This document shows, piece by piece, positions 1 to 10,400 of a stretch of 64,000 nucleotides of DNA (positions are counted from its first letter, which is position 1; every line of letters begins with the position of its first letter). The notes below the pieces were generated by a model. The model had not been told where the DNA came from. It made no database searches and worked only from the letters and a program-made list of their open reading frames with translations. This stretch comes from Malachius bipustulatus (lineage: Eukaryota; Arthropoda; Insecta; Coleoptera; Melyridae), in contig OU342637.1 of the NCBI GenBank assembly GCA_910589415.1, positions 30,596,162-30,660,161 of the forward strand, read 5' to 3'. The position numbers and the translations under genes were made by a program.

Positions 1-454
1 CATTCTCTATAAAATTTTTAAGTAAATACTCAAAAAGCGCAGACCAGAAATAAAGGTACATTTATTTAAGAAAAAGAAACGTGTTACGCTATAAACGTCA
101 GAGACCAGATATGTCACACTAACACTAATAGTTAAAAAAAAGAAGAACATTAAATAAGAACAAGAACCAAACTTTTAGAACGGCTGCTACGATTATTACA
201 GTACAAGTACAATAAAATGTGTTCCAATTTCGCCAGACTGTTGTGATGTAAACCTTGAATTTCAATGCATTTATTTATAAATATTACTCCACTCGTTTCC
301 TGTTACTAGAAAATAGAAATCCAAATCGAATATAAACTATGCTGATAATAATAACTGCTCGAGCTACATTCCTATTGTTGTATGTGCCCTGGTCCAAATT
401 TTAGATTCTTTTTTATTTTTTAAACTTCCGGGGCCACTGCTGTTGTCTTCGGCG
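1..454. other. AT-rich flank and 5' leader of the HMG20-like gene
   Basis: No coding region is visible. The DNA is AT-rich up to about 420, then turns GC-richer just before the start codon at 455. That short GC-rich stretch is probably the 5' untranslated leader of the downstream gene. No TATA box or clear initiator could be singled out. Confidence 0.4.
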
Positions 455-2205
455 ATGGAGGATGCTTTTCCTGATGAGAAAAGCTGCCATGGAAATCTGG
501 AAAAAACTCCGAGGTACCTCATTTAATTGAATGGTTTCCTCTTAATTGAATTGAAATTAACTTAATTTCCAGGACTCAACCATATGAAGACTTAACAGAA
601 GTTGACAGTCTCCTACAAAACGGAATCTTCGTAGAAACTGATGAAGGGTAAATTGATCACAATCAATTATTTTTGTTCATTTTGACAGTTCAGTAATTAC
701 TCACTCTTGATATTTTGACAGTCTGAGTTTGACATCTATAAGCTAATTACCTTTTTTTCTGTTTAGATTGATCTGCATGTCGGTAAATGACGCGTCCTGC
801 TCTTCCAATTTCAACCTCTCCGCCGACGAGCTCCAAGACATAGCTGCCAAATTACTGTCGCTCAATAACAAGAGCTCAAGTACCAGCACTGCTACCAGTA
901 CCACCACCAGTGCGACTAAACCTCTCTCGAAAAAAGTCATCAACTCTGACAGTGATGGTTTCTCTAGCGAATGCAGCGATGTTTGCAACGTCCCCCTCTC
1001 CTACGAGAAGATGGTTCCCCCGAGGGTGTCTCTCAAACCCCTCCCGAACATGGCCAGAACTATTCTGACCAATTCCGCTTCCTGCTCGGAGGTGAGCGCC
1101 GGCTCGAACGTGTCCGATTCGGACTGTACCAGTACCAGCACCGGTGCCAGCACCATCGTCAATCCGATGACGATCACGCACGAGTCCTCCACTTCTCTAT
1201 CGTTACCCGACCCTAAATGCGTCCTCGACGTCCACAAACCGCCGAAGCGCAACCGGGGCGGCTGGCCGAAAGGCAGGAAACGCAAACCGGAACTCTCGAA
1301 CTTACCTCCGAAGGCCCCCGCGACCGGGTACAACCTGTACCTGAACGATCAGCGGAAGTTCTTCAGAGGCAGCTGCCTGGTGGTGCACGAGATCACCAAG
1401 ATCATCGGGAATAAATGGTCGAATTTAAGCTTGAAGGAGAAGCAGCCCTATCTGGACAGGGCCGAGGACGATAAGAAACGTTACAGGGACGAGTTGAAGA
1501 CTTACAGGCAATCGCACGCTTACAGGGCCTACCTGGCGAAGAAGAGACAGAAGCGGCTGCAGAACAATATCTTCTCGGAGAGCGATATGGACGCGACGGA
1601 TGAAATTGACGATGAAGACAACGAGGAGCTGTATTGCCGCACGTGCGATCAGTGGTTCCATAATCGTCACAACAAGCAGGAACATCTGCAGGGAAGACAG
1701 CACACTAGGATGGTGGCCGGCGACATCAGGAGAGAGCTGGAATCGGATTCGGATCAATGCGGCGCTATCAGCGTGCTCTCGTTCAGTACTTCGCTGGACG
1801 ATTCCAGTCTGGATTGTGTCCCCAATCTGGGGGCCGGTAAGCCGTCCGATAAGACTTCTTCGTCTGTCGCTGATTCGATTACTAATTTGATTGCTACCGT
1901 TACAAGTGAGTGTCTCATTTGTTGAGGGAGACTTGTCTTAATTTACGTTTTTCTTTTTTCTTGTAGAGAGGGAAAGGAGGATCAAGTTCCTGAGGAACCG
2001 TCTCGGGGAAGCGGAGCAGTCGCACGAGGCTCTCAGTCGGCAGTTCTCTCTCCTGAAGGACAGATGCAGTAAATTGACAAGCGATTTGGGTTTCCTCCAG
2101 AAGCAAGAAGAAACGTTGCAGAGCGCCATTTTTAATTTGTGGAAAGTGCCTAGTCTGTTTCTGGTTACTGATTTTAACGATTTAAACGATTGTGATATTT
2201 TGTAG
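455..2205 (+). CDS. HMG20A: HMG20A/HMG20B-like HMG-box protein with an added C2H2 finger
   Basis: Four exons by GT-AG rule and frame: 455-513, 573-647, 767-1905, 1967-2205, giving 503 residues. A Ser/Thr-rich acidic N-terminal part is followed by a basic GGWPKGRKRK stretch (about 210-218), diagnostic of the HMG20A/B (iBRAF/BRAF35) family. An HMG box covers about 224-293, with APATGYNLYLNDQR at its start and IIGNKWSNLSLKEKQPYLD in the middle. A single C2H2-type finger (YCRTCDQWF...HLQGRQH) lies at about 333-358. A leucine-rich coiled coil is encoded by the last exon (about 425-485). Vertebrate HMG20 proteins bind DNA through the HMG box and the LSD1-CoREST complex through the C-terminal coiled coil, so a nuclear chromatin-regulator role is inferred. 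They are shorter (about 320-350 residues) and I do not recall a C2H2 finger in them. The start ATG has a good context (ggcgATGG). Paralogue A versus B is not decided. Confidence 0.88.
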
Positions 2206-2604
2206 AAAGAACGGGGGAGGGGGAGATTTTTTCTGCAATTTTGGTTATGACAGTATGGGGAGGATGTCTCGTTTGTTTTTATTTTTAATAACCTGTACCT
2301 AATTTATAAGACTTTTATTTATATTTATTATTATTATTCTTAATTAGAAAAGTGTTGATATCCTGTAAAATACTGAATTTAGGGTGCTACGATTATTATT
2401 AGTCGGGGATTATGATGAATATGTACTAGAAAGCGATAAACTATTTGCGATTATTGGGTTTTATTAATATTTCCCAGGTCCGACTGTTTTTCCAAGTAAC
2501 CAGAGCGCCAAGTTGTGGTCTTGGAGAATTTCAAATTCAGTGAGTTTTAATTTTTTTTCCCAATCTGGCAACCTTGTTGGACAGTTTTCCGTTCAACATC
2601 ATCC
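2206..2604 (+). other. 3' untranslated and intergenic sequence after the HMG20-like gene
   Basis: AT-rich sequence after the stop codon at 2203-2205. It probably includes the 3' untranslated region; a canonical AATAAA was not found close to the stop. No ORF or repeat is recognised until the inverted-repeat element that begins at 2605. Confidence 0.4.
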
Positions 2605-3268
2605 TTGCTAAAGCGCCGATTATAACGCATGCGCAACATTACTCCGCACGTTTTTTAATAGTCACTTTGAAATTAAAAGTAGTTTTTCACAGAGAGCTAA
2701 CTAGAATCTGCTATTTATTTTCTCTGCGCCCTAGCATCGGCCATTATTAAAATACAGGCTGGCACGCCTCCAACGCTTCAAAGTAATAATCGATATCGTA
2801 GCGTAGCCAAAAAACAATAATGCTTTCTGAACGACACACTTACTCTAACGGTATGGTGTGAAGACAGAGACATCGATGTTTCAATGGTTATTTCCATCTC
2901 ATCAGTCTGTCACATCAATTGAAACATCGATGTCTCTGTCTTCACCATACCGTTAAAGTAAGTGTGTCGTTCAGAAAGCTTTATTGTTTTTCAACAATCG
3001 GATTGCTGTAATTGATATAATAATTTATTATTATTCAATTTGTTCGTAGCGTAGCCGTCTTTTTGACTTACTACGGCTACGGTCATTTCAATTCTGGCGG
3101 GGATAGTGGAGTTAAGGTGTCCACTAAATCCTAATCAAATTTTGCCCATTGACACGTGAAAATAATCACCTATTAAATTTCAAAGTTACTAATTAATCAA
3201 TGAAAATCCGAATTTGACTATCCACAAAAACGTGTAATGCGCGTGATCAGTTATCGGCGCTTTAGCAA
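2605..3268. mobile_element. 664-bp non-autonomous element with TTGCTAAAGCGCCGAT terminal inverted repeats
   Basis: The left end TTGCTAAAGCGCCGAT (2605) is matched in reverse complement at the right end (3253-3268). Imperfect pairing continues through a GCATGCGC motif and a cacgttttt stretch. The same terminus recurs at 31442, at about 45210-45230 and at about 47535-47552, so this is a dispersed family. No transposase ORF is present. A target-site duplication is not obvious. It carries a further foldback at 2811-2990. Confidence 0.6.
2811..2990. repeat. Foldback with about 75-bp arms
   Basis: The left arm at 2811-2887 (AACAATAATGCTTTCTGAAC...) is almost the exact reverse complement of 2917-2990. 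A spacer of about 30 bases separates them. The arms differ by only a few bases, suggesting a recent or gene-converted structure. It is nested in the larger inverted-repeat element. Confidence 0.85.
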
Positions 3269-3418
3269 CATTGTACAATTTTTCCATTTTTACTTTTATT
3301 TTACTCATCTATTTAATACTTTACTATGATGTATGAAGTTATCTTGATTTATTCGCTTCACTGGATGGATATTGTTCGCTTTGAAATAAGGGATATAACT
3401 TCTATTATGTTTTATTAG

Positions 3419-3482
3419 TATGGTACCTGTATTACCGATACTAACACTTAATTAGTGCCAGTGTCGGTAATACAGACACCCT
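3419..3482. repeat. Small hairpin element with GTATTACCGACACTG arms
   Basis: A palindrome reads TGGTACCTGTATTACCGATA ... GTGTCGGTAATACAGACACC. Related hairpins occur at 25063-25134, 31811-31862 and 40383-40519. The shared outer sequence is close to TTAGGGTACCTGTATTACCG. This looks like a very short MITE family. Confidence 0.65.
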
Positions 3483-3646
3483 ATTTATTAGAGACAAGAG
3501 ACAAGCCACAGATCAGGCGGCCATAATTCCCGACTAGAAACGCAGGGCCGCATTGAAAACTAAGCAGTAAATAGTCGCTTTGTACAGGCGCATATTCAGG
3601 AGTGTACTAGATATTGATACGAAATAAAAGGTTCATTCTCTATTAA

Positions 3647-4229
3647 CCCTTAACTACGCGCGCCCTGAAATACAACATAACTATTCGCGTGGTGTATTTT
3701 GTACACCAGGTCTAAAAACCACCATAAAACAACCAGTTTTAATATAAGTAAAACAAATAACGTAAATAATGTTAAGAAATACTTGCCATACAAATTTGAA
3801 CAAAAAACTTAAATGCAAAAGTATGAAACAAAAAAAAATCTTAAAAAAGCAGAAAATTGCACCAAAAAAAAAAAAAAAAACGTTTTTTTAAGTGACTACT
3901 CGCTTTCAGCTTTCACTCATTGTTTCATCATCGTTGATAGTGCACTTCGAACAATTACTGACAGTATAGTTGCATGTTCTTTGCATACAGGTCTCCCACA
4001 TGTATGACACGACATGGTCGTCATACCCAATTTTTCTGTCTTCCGCAACAAAAGCACCTTTTTCGTATTTTTGTTGGTGGTTCTTCACACTGGCACTGAC
4101 AGTGCGTGTAAACAACACTTCACCAATAGGTTAGATAGCCACCCCGAGTGCGCATGAAGTATAAAGCAAAAATGGCCGCCACCATAGTTATAGTGGTGTA
4201 CAAAATACACCAGCGCGAGTAGTTAAAGG
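3647..4229. mobile_element. piggyBac-type non-autonomous element (583 bp) with TTAA duplications
   Basis: The element is bounded by TTAA at 3643-3646 and 4230-4233. The ends are inverted repeats: CCCTTAACTACGCGCG on the left, and on the right the complement of CCTTTAACTACTCGCG. Each is followed by a subterminal GGTGTATTTTGTACACC. TTAA duplication and a CCCT-type end are hallmarks of the piggyBac superfamily. The minus-strand reading frame 4118-3906 contains a Cys-rich stretch (WETCMQRTCNYTVSNCSKCT) that could be a relic of the transposase C-terminal Cys-rich domain. The rest of the transposase is missing, so this is an internal-deletion derivative. Confidence 0.75.
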
Positions 4230-4254
4230 TTAAGAATTGGCTGAACAGAGAGAG

Positions 4255-5190
4255 AGAGAGAGTAGCAGTGGCCACGCTCCTTCACACTTCTGAGTCCCTG
4301 ATACCCGAATGTAGAATCTCGCTGAAAACCACGGGAATTGACTGGAAAGTTCTGGTCACTTCCTGTGGAGAAGTTCCAGAAATGGATGTTTGTTTCTCTG
4401 GAAAGCGAACATCCGGTAAGCGAACAGCGACAGCCTCACGCTCCTTCACACTTCTGAACTCCTGATACCCGGATGTAGAATCTCGCTGAAAACCACGGAA
4501 ATTGAACGGAAAACTCTGGTCGTTTCCTATGGAGAAATTCCAGAAATGGATGTTTGTGTCTCTGGAAAGCGAACATCAGGTAAGCGAGCAGCGACAAACT
4601 CACGCTATTGCACATTTCTGAGTTCCTGATACTCAAATGTACAATCTCGCTGACGAAAACCACGAAAATTGAATGGAAAACCTCCTCATACTTCTGAGTT
4701 CCTGATACCAAAATGCAGAATCTCGCTGATGAAAACCAGGAAAATTGAATGGAAAACCTCCTCACCCTTCTGAGTTCCTGATACTCAAATGCAGAATCTC
4801 GCTGATGAAAACCACGAAAATTGAATGGAAAACCTCCTCACACTTCTGAGTTCCTGATAACCAAATGCAGAATCTCGCTGATGAAAACCAGGAAAATTGA
4901 ATGGAAAACCTCCTCACACTTCTGAGTTCCTGATACTCAAATGCAGAATCTCGCTGATGAAAACCACGAAAATTGAATGGAAAACCTCCTCACACTTCTG
5001 AGCTCCTGATACTCAAATGCAGAATCTCGCTGATGAAAGCCACGAAAATTTAATGGAAAACCTCTTCACACTTCCGAGTTCCTGATACCCAAATGTAAAA
5101 TCTCGCTGAAAACCACGGAAATTGAATGGAAAACTCTGGTCATTTCTTGTGGAGAAGTTCCAGAAATGGATGTTTGTGTCTGGAAAGCTA
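4255..5190. repeat. Composite tandem array, 76-bp unit plus longer units
   Basis: Six near-identical 76-bp units begin at 4681, 4757, 4833, 4909, 4985 and 5061 (CCTCCTCACACTTCTGAGTT...). They are flanked by longer units of about 160-165 bp (from about 4275, 4440 and 5061). The longer units share the same core and add a block ending GGAAAGCGAACATCCGG. The array is preceded by a GA microsatellite at 4247-4262. Open frames through it are side effects of periodicity, not genes. Confidence 0.85.
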
Positions 5191-7405
5191 GTGCTAGTCT
5201 AGTAGTAATGTCCTAGGAATCCTAGGATACAAGATACATAAATTGAAAAAAAAGTGGCAACTTTGCTTATTCTTCTTCTTTTTTATGGCTTGGGCATGTT
5301 TGTGCATACAGCCAGTCTCAAGTTTGACACAACATTGATCAATTACATAGTTTAATAATTATTATTGGATGGGATTTAAAAGAAAACTGTAAAATAAAAA
5401 TATAATAAAACAATTCTGGCAGAAACGAATATTAATTTATTAAATGAAACTTTACATTCTACATTACAAAATTTTACGTTCTAAATTAAAACTTGATGAT
5501 AACTTCCTGTTCTATAGCGATATGTTAAAAATTGTTCAGAATATGGGAATCGGACCTGCTTCTTCTCGTTTTACCTTTCAGTTAAATTCCATAAAAATGA
5601 TGAGATACTGGCTTCAGTTATAACTATCAATGATCCCTATTTTTTTTTATATAAATTTGAGAGTAAATTTAAGGGAAAAAAAAAACAAAACTCGAGAAAC
5701 ATGGCCCGTAAAAATATAATATTTATATAATAATTAGAAATAGATTAATTAATTAATTCATTAATTAATCAGAAGAATCACATCATATTAACCTAACAAG
5801 CTTCATATTCACAATCCAGTCTTCGACGACGTCACTTACTCGGTCCGGTTTCGTTAATAATACTAATTCAATTAAAATAAAACAGTTCAACTAATCGTTC
5901 ACGAATTATTGTAAATGTACTATCATCAATTATTTTGGTCCATTTTTTTTATAATAATGAACACACCGAGACAGTCGCTTGTACTTATTGTCACTCTCGT
6001 ACTTGTCAAAATCAAGCGTGACAAATCATGAACGATTACTTCAACAATACTCTCTACGGTAAAATTAACAAGGAACTATTTTTCTGGATCTAAAAGTTAA
6101 TAAATACTAAGCGATTTTCGGGCCGCTTCTTAAACCACCTGCCGTTCTTATGTACACGTACAAGCTTATTTACCATCATCGCGTAAGCACTTAACTGTAA
6201 CTGTTAACAACAGACAATTATTTATTATTATTACTGTCAAAAGATGTCAGACAGTCAACAAGATCCCATATTTACATAATCAGGTAGGTACAGAGCAGAA
6301 TTGGAATGGAAGACGAACAAACGACAGCTGACTTATCCAACAAACATTGGTGATTACATCGGCTGTCACAACAAATGACAGGTAAAGGTAATAATTTAAT
6401 CTCAGATTGATTAAAGTTAACATCTATCTATCTATCTATATAATATAAAAATTACATCCAGGACAAAGCGGTTGGTTGCAAAAAAACCGCCCTCTCATTA
6501 TATAATGTTTCGTTTAGATCGCTGCTACATGAAAACAAGCTCAGGTACCGGTTAAGCGGGTGCGAATAAAAACGGCCCGAAATTACAAACGCAACGAGAA
6601 TCAATGAATCCTGGCAGTCGTAATCTCAAGTTATATAAGAAAAGTTGATTTTAAAACGTTCAAAAATAGCAATTCGAACAGCCCATATTTACATTTATAT
6701 GTACTTGGATTTCTTTAAATACTGGTTAATGCGTCGACGATTCATTATAAATTTATAATAAAACAAACCCTCTCACATTTCCTTTCTCTCTCTCTCTCTC
6801 CCTTTAAATTTATTAATAATCCACGAAGTGATACCATGCAAGTCGGTTCAGAATTGAAGCCACGTCAATTTTTACAACGTTATATAAGTTTAACGTTACG
6901 TTATGATGTGGCATTTTAATCTCGTTTAAAAATTCGTTTGATAAAATTGAGGGGTGTAAATAAATCCAAGCGGGAGGTATGACAGTAAACCTTCTCCCAT
7001 ATAAGATTTAATTTAAATGGCGATTCGAAACTACTTCAATCAAGAACCGACCTCACCAGCACCAGAGTACATAATACATACACACAAAATGACAACAACA
7101 ACAAGGAAAAAATAAAATCTGAGCGGAATAAAAAATAAAACACAAGCACACAACTACCTAAATAGAAGACGCGACAATAACTTGAGAAATAAATAAATAA
7201 AACAAGACAAAACAAAAATAAAAAAACATAAAACCAACTTGTTTGGAATATAAATTACTCACTCATTCACTCGCTCACTTACAGTTCATTGCTTGCACGT
7301 CTAGTATATTATTAATTCATTTATAATAATAATAATAATAATAATAATGATAATAAGATTAATAATAATAATAATTTATATAAAGTGCTCTATTTTTAGA
7401 AAAAC
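5191..7405. other. 3' untranslated and intergenic sequence beyond Ptpmeg2
   Basis: AT-rich sequence without a convincing ORF. The part next to 7405 is probably the 3' UTR of the minus-strand phosphatase gene; a minus-strand AATAAA lies at 6809-6814. Simple repeats: TTAATTAA runs near 5745-5765, CT at 6784-6801 and AAT at 7320-7375. Near 5281 lies one copy of the 'atggcttgggca...tgtgcatacagcc' repeat that is tandemly arranged at about 21.2-21.9 kb. Confidence 0.45.
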
Positions 7406-10400
7406 CTAGTCAGACTCATCGCCGTTGCCCTGGTCGAAGCCGGACAAGTCGGCCGACTGGACGTAGCCCTTCGTCAGGGCATACTCGATCAACGCCAGGT
7501 GACAGAAGATGTACTGATCGGGCATCTGGATGGAATAGGCTCGCTGAGATCGTATCCTCTCGACGGTGCCGCGGATGTCGGCCGTCCCGACGTCCTCCAG
7601 ACGGGATATGCAGATGTCCAGCGTGCAGAACGTGCCGGTCCGACCGATCCCGGCGCTGCAGTGCACCACGATCGGCGGTCCCCGCGGATGGCCGGCCCAG
7701 GTGTCCTCGAGCGCGCCCAGCATCGACGCCTGTTTCCTCCTGACCTTCTCCAGGAACTCGAGCATCGCCTTGGCCGAGTGCGGCACCCCGTAGTCCGGCC
7801 ACGACGTGAACTGCCAGTGGGACACCTCCCTCGTCTCTTCTGTCTGTGGTTAGAAATTAATTGTAAATTATAATGTGGTGACATAACCTAAAAAAACGTA
7901 CCTTGTTGTTCGTTAACAGGACCTTCGTAACGGTGTAATCCTGTTCCGTGTCTATATCTACAGTTTTTACAGTGAATTGACCGTAGGTTGCCTCCGCGTC
8001 CTTCTCCGGCTCCCAGTACTGGTGACACTTGGGACGGCCTCGTTCCATTACCCTGGTCGTCATCACTATCACTAACGTGTGCTGCTCCCAGATCATCCTC
8101 CAGAAGTCCGGAGTCGTCTTCAGGAGAGGACCTGCAAAGCGAACATTGAACAAAACAAAAAAACACTTTCATAATTTAATAAAAAGCAGAGAGGAGAAAA
8201 CCGGTTCATTTCTTTTTGATTGGCAGTTAATCAATAATTAACGAAAAGTTCATTGGGATTAATATTTAGCAGGCCATTAGTTAACTAAGCAATAGTGGAA
8301 GAAGCATTGGTTAACATTGAGCATTAATAAACTGACCAACGGCAATATGTTTTATGAGGCATTACTCGACGATCAGTTAACAGATAATAAGTTAACAGAT
8401 CACCAGTTAACGGGATGTTAGTTGTCAATTCTTTAATTAACAGGTCGTTAGTTAACAAGGCATTACTTACTGAGACGTAATCATCATAAGTGTATTCAAA
8501 ATTAGCAGTGATTTCATTGTGATTAGCAGCCAATCAATTTCTAATGAATGGTTAATTGGGCATTAGTTAACGGGGTGTTAACGAAACGGCTTATCACACA
8601 CTACTAGTTTACAAGACCTTTCTTCATGGGGTCATTAGCTTCAATCAACTAATTATAATAAATATGTTAAAAATTAAAATTGGGATGTTTTAAATAAATA
8701 ACATAGTTAATGAAGCATTAGGTAATGGAGCATTAATTCATAAGGCGTCAGTTGACAGTCTGTTAGTTAATATGGCGTTAATTCTAAATTAAATTACATA
8801 ATTACTTAACGAGGCATTAAAGGAGACATTAGTTAAATAGAGTGTTAAGTAATAGAGCATAGTTAACAGGATGTTAGTTAATGAAGAATTGATAAACTGA
8901 CCATTAGTTAACAACTTGTTTTTTAGTATACCACAACTTGACGATGCGTTAGTTAATGAACAATAATTTGTTAATGCAGGGTTTGTTCACAGATCGCTAC
9001 TTAACGAGACATTACTTAATGGAGTGTTACCTAACAGAACGTCGGTTAATGCATCGTTAATAAACTTATCATTCGTTAACGGACCGTTAGTATAAAAACA
9101 CACATAAGCCGGCAACTTTCAAAAATCAAACTGTAATTATTAGTGGAATTCCTGTCTGACAGGTTAGAACTGTTCGAGTCACAAAAGGAGGGGGGTACGA
9201 GGATGATTGAAGGTGAAGGGAGTTTGACATTTTTTTTTGACAAGAAATCGCTCACCCTGCGTATTAATGAAGGCGTTCTTCTGCTTGTACCCGTCGACGT
9301 AGTTCGCGTGTATGTAGTCGCTGTCCTTGTCGCCGTCCAGCTGTCCGAGCACAACCCTCGTGTGATCGTAGCACAGCACGTCCGTGTAGCGGTTCTTCGC
9401 GAGGTTGCTCTTGGAGCGGGCCACGTTGAAGGTGCCGTCGGGCGGACGCAGCCTGATATCGACGTACTCCCGCTTGAGTCCCTGTCGGCCGCGGTCCCGC
9501 ACGTACTCGACCAGCTGCGGCACCGTCATGGCGGCGCCGTCGCCGTGCAGCGAGTCGTCGTCCGAGAAGCCGCTCGACGCCGAGCTGGGCGGGTTGAGAT
9601 TCGACTCCTCTGTCCAGCTGTGGGAACAGGGCAGCGCGGACGAGCCGCCGGTAGGGTCCGGCGTCGGGAGACGCTTCTGGGGCGACGGGGTGGTACCGGT
9701 ACCATCTAGAACGAGCGGAAAAAATTAGTTTCTCTCCTAGGCTAGAAGAGGAAGAAAAAATCAGGCTCAGGGCGTACGTACCATACTGTATGACGGGAGA
9801 GTCGGGCCGTACGGCTGGAGCCTGCTGCGCGGCGGCGGTGGTCATGGAGTGCAGGCACTGGGCCAGCCAGGCATTGTGGTCCAGGGCGAGGGAGCCCCCC
9901 AGCTGTGCGGGCAGGGACTCCCTGGGCACGTGGTTCAGCAACTGAGCCACCGAGACTGTGTAGACCCGTTCGCGGAGCTTCTCGCGCACAAACAGCCGGA
10001 GGAACTTGAACGGCGCCTTGAACCACAACGGGGCCGTCACTATCAGCACCTTCTTCAGTTTGGCCGGATAACCACCCTGAAAATCGAATTCGAATAAAAA
10101 TAAAAATAAAATTCTTTTTAGTCTTGTTTCAATTGTTTTTTGTGTATTTTAAATGGAACACCCTGTACATTATCCTATTTTTACTGCGGGTTCGAATCCA
10201 GTCTCGCCATGATTGTTTCTCTCTTATTAACTAACATGATAGAACCCAAAGGTTCTCTAAAATTGATGGATATTCTCTTGGAACGATTATGAGAACAGCC
10301 GGATAAGTAATAACAGGGCGCTCGATGCGATACCGAAACCGAAAGAAAGAAACGCGGCGGAATAACAGACGCACAAAGGGGGGTTCTAATCGATTCCCGA

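Noticed and set aside
2811..2990. Pre-miRNA
   Set aside because: Arms are too long and almost perfectly complementary; a transposon foldback explains it better.
4436..4765. Minus-strand frame of 109 codons
   Set aside because: Lies in the tandem array. The periodic peptide only reflects the DNA repeat.
4681..5136. CRISPR-like regular array
   Set aside because: The whole 76-bp unit is repeated with no unique spacers, and the DNA is clearly from an insect nucleus.
9143..9709. Plus-strand frame of 188 codons opposite Ptpmeg2 exon 5
   Set aside because: Antisense shadow of a phosphatase exon with low-complexity Val/Arg content and no family match.
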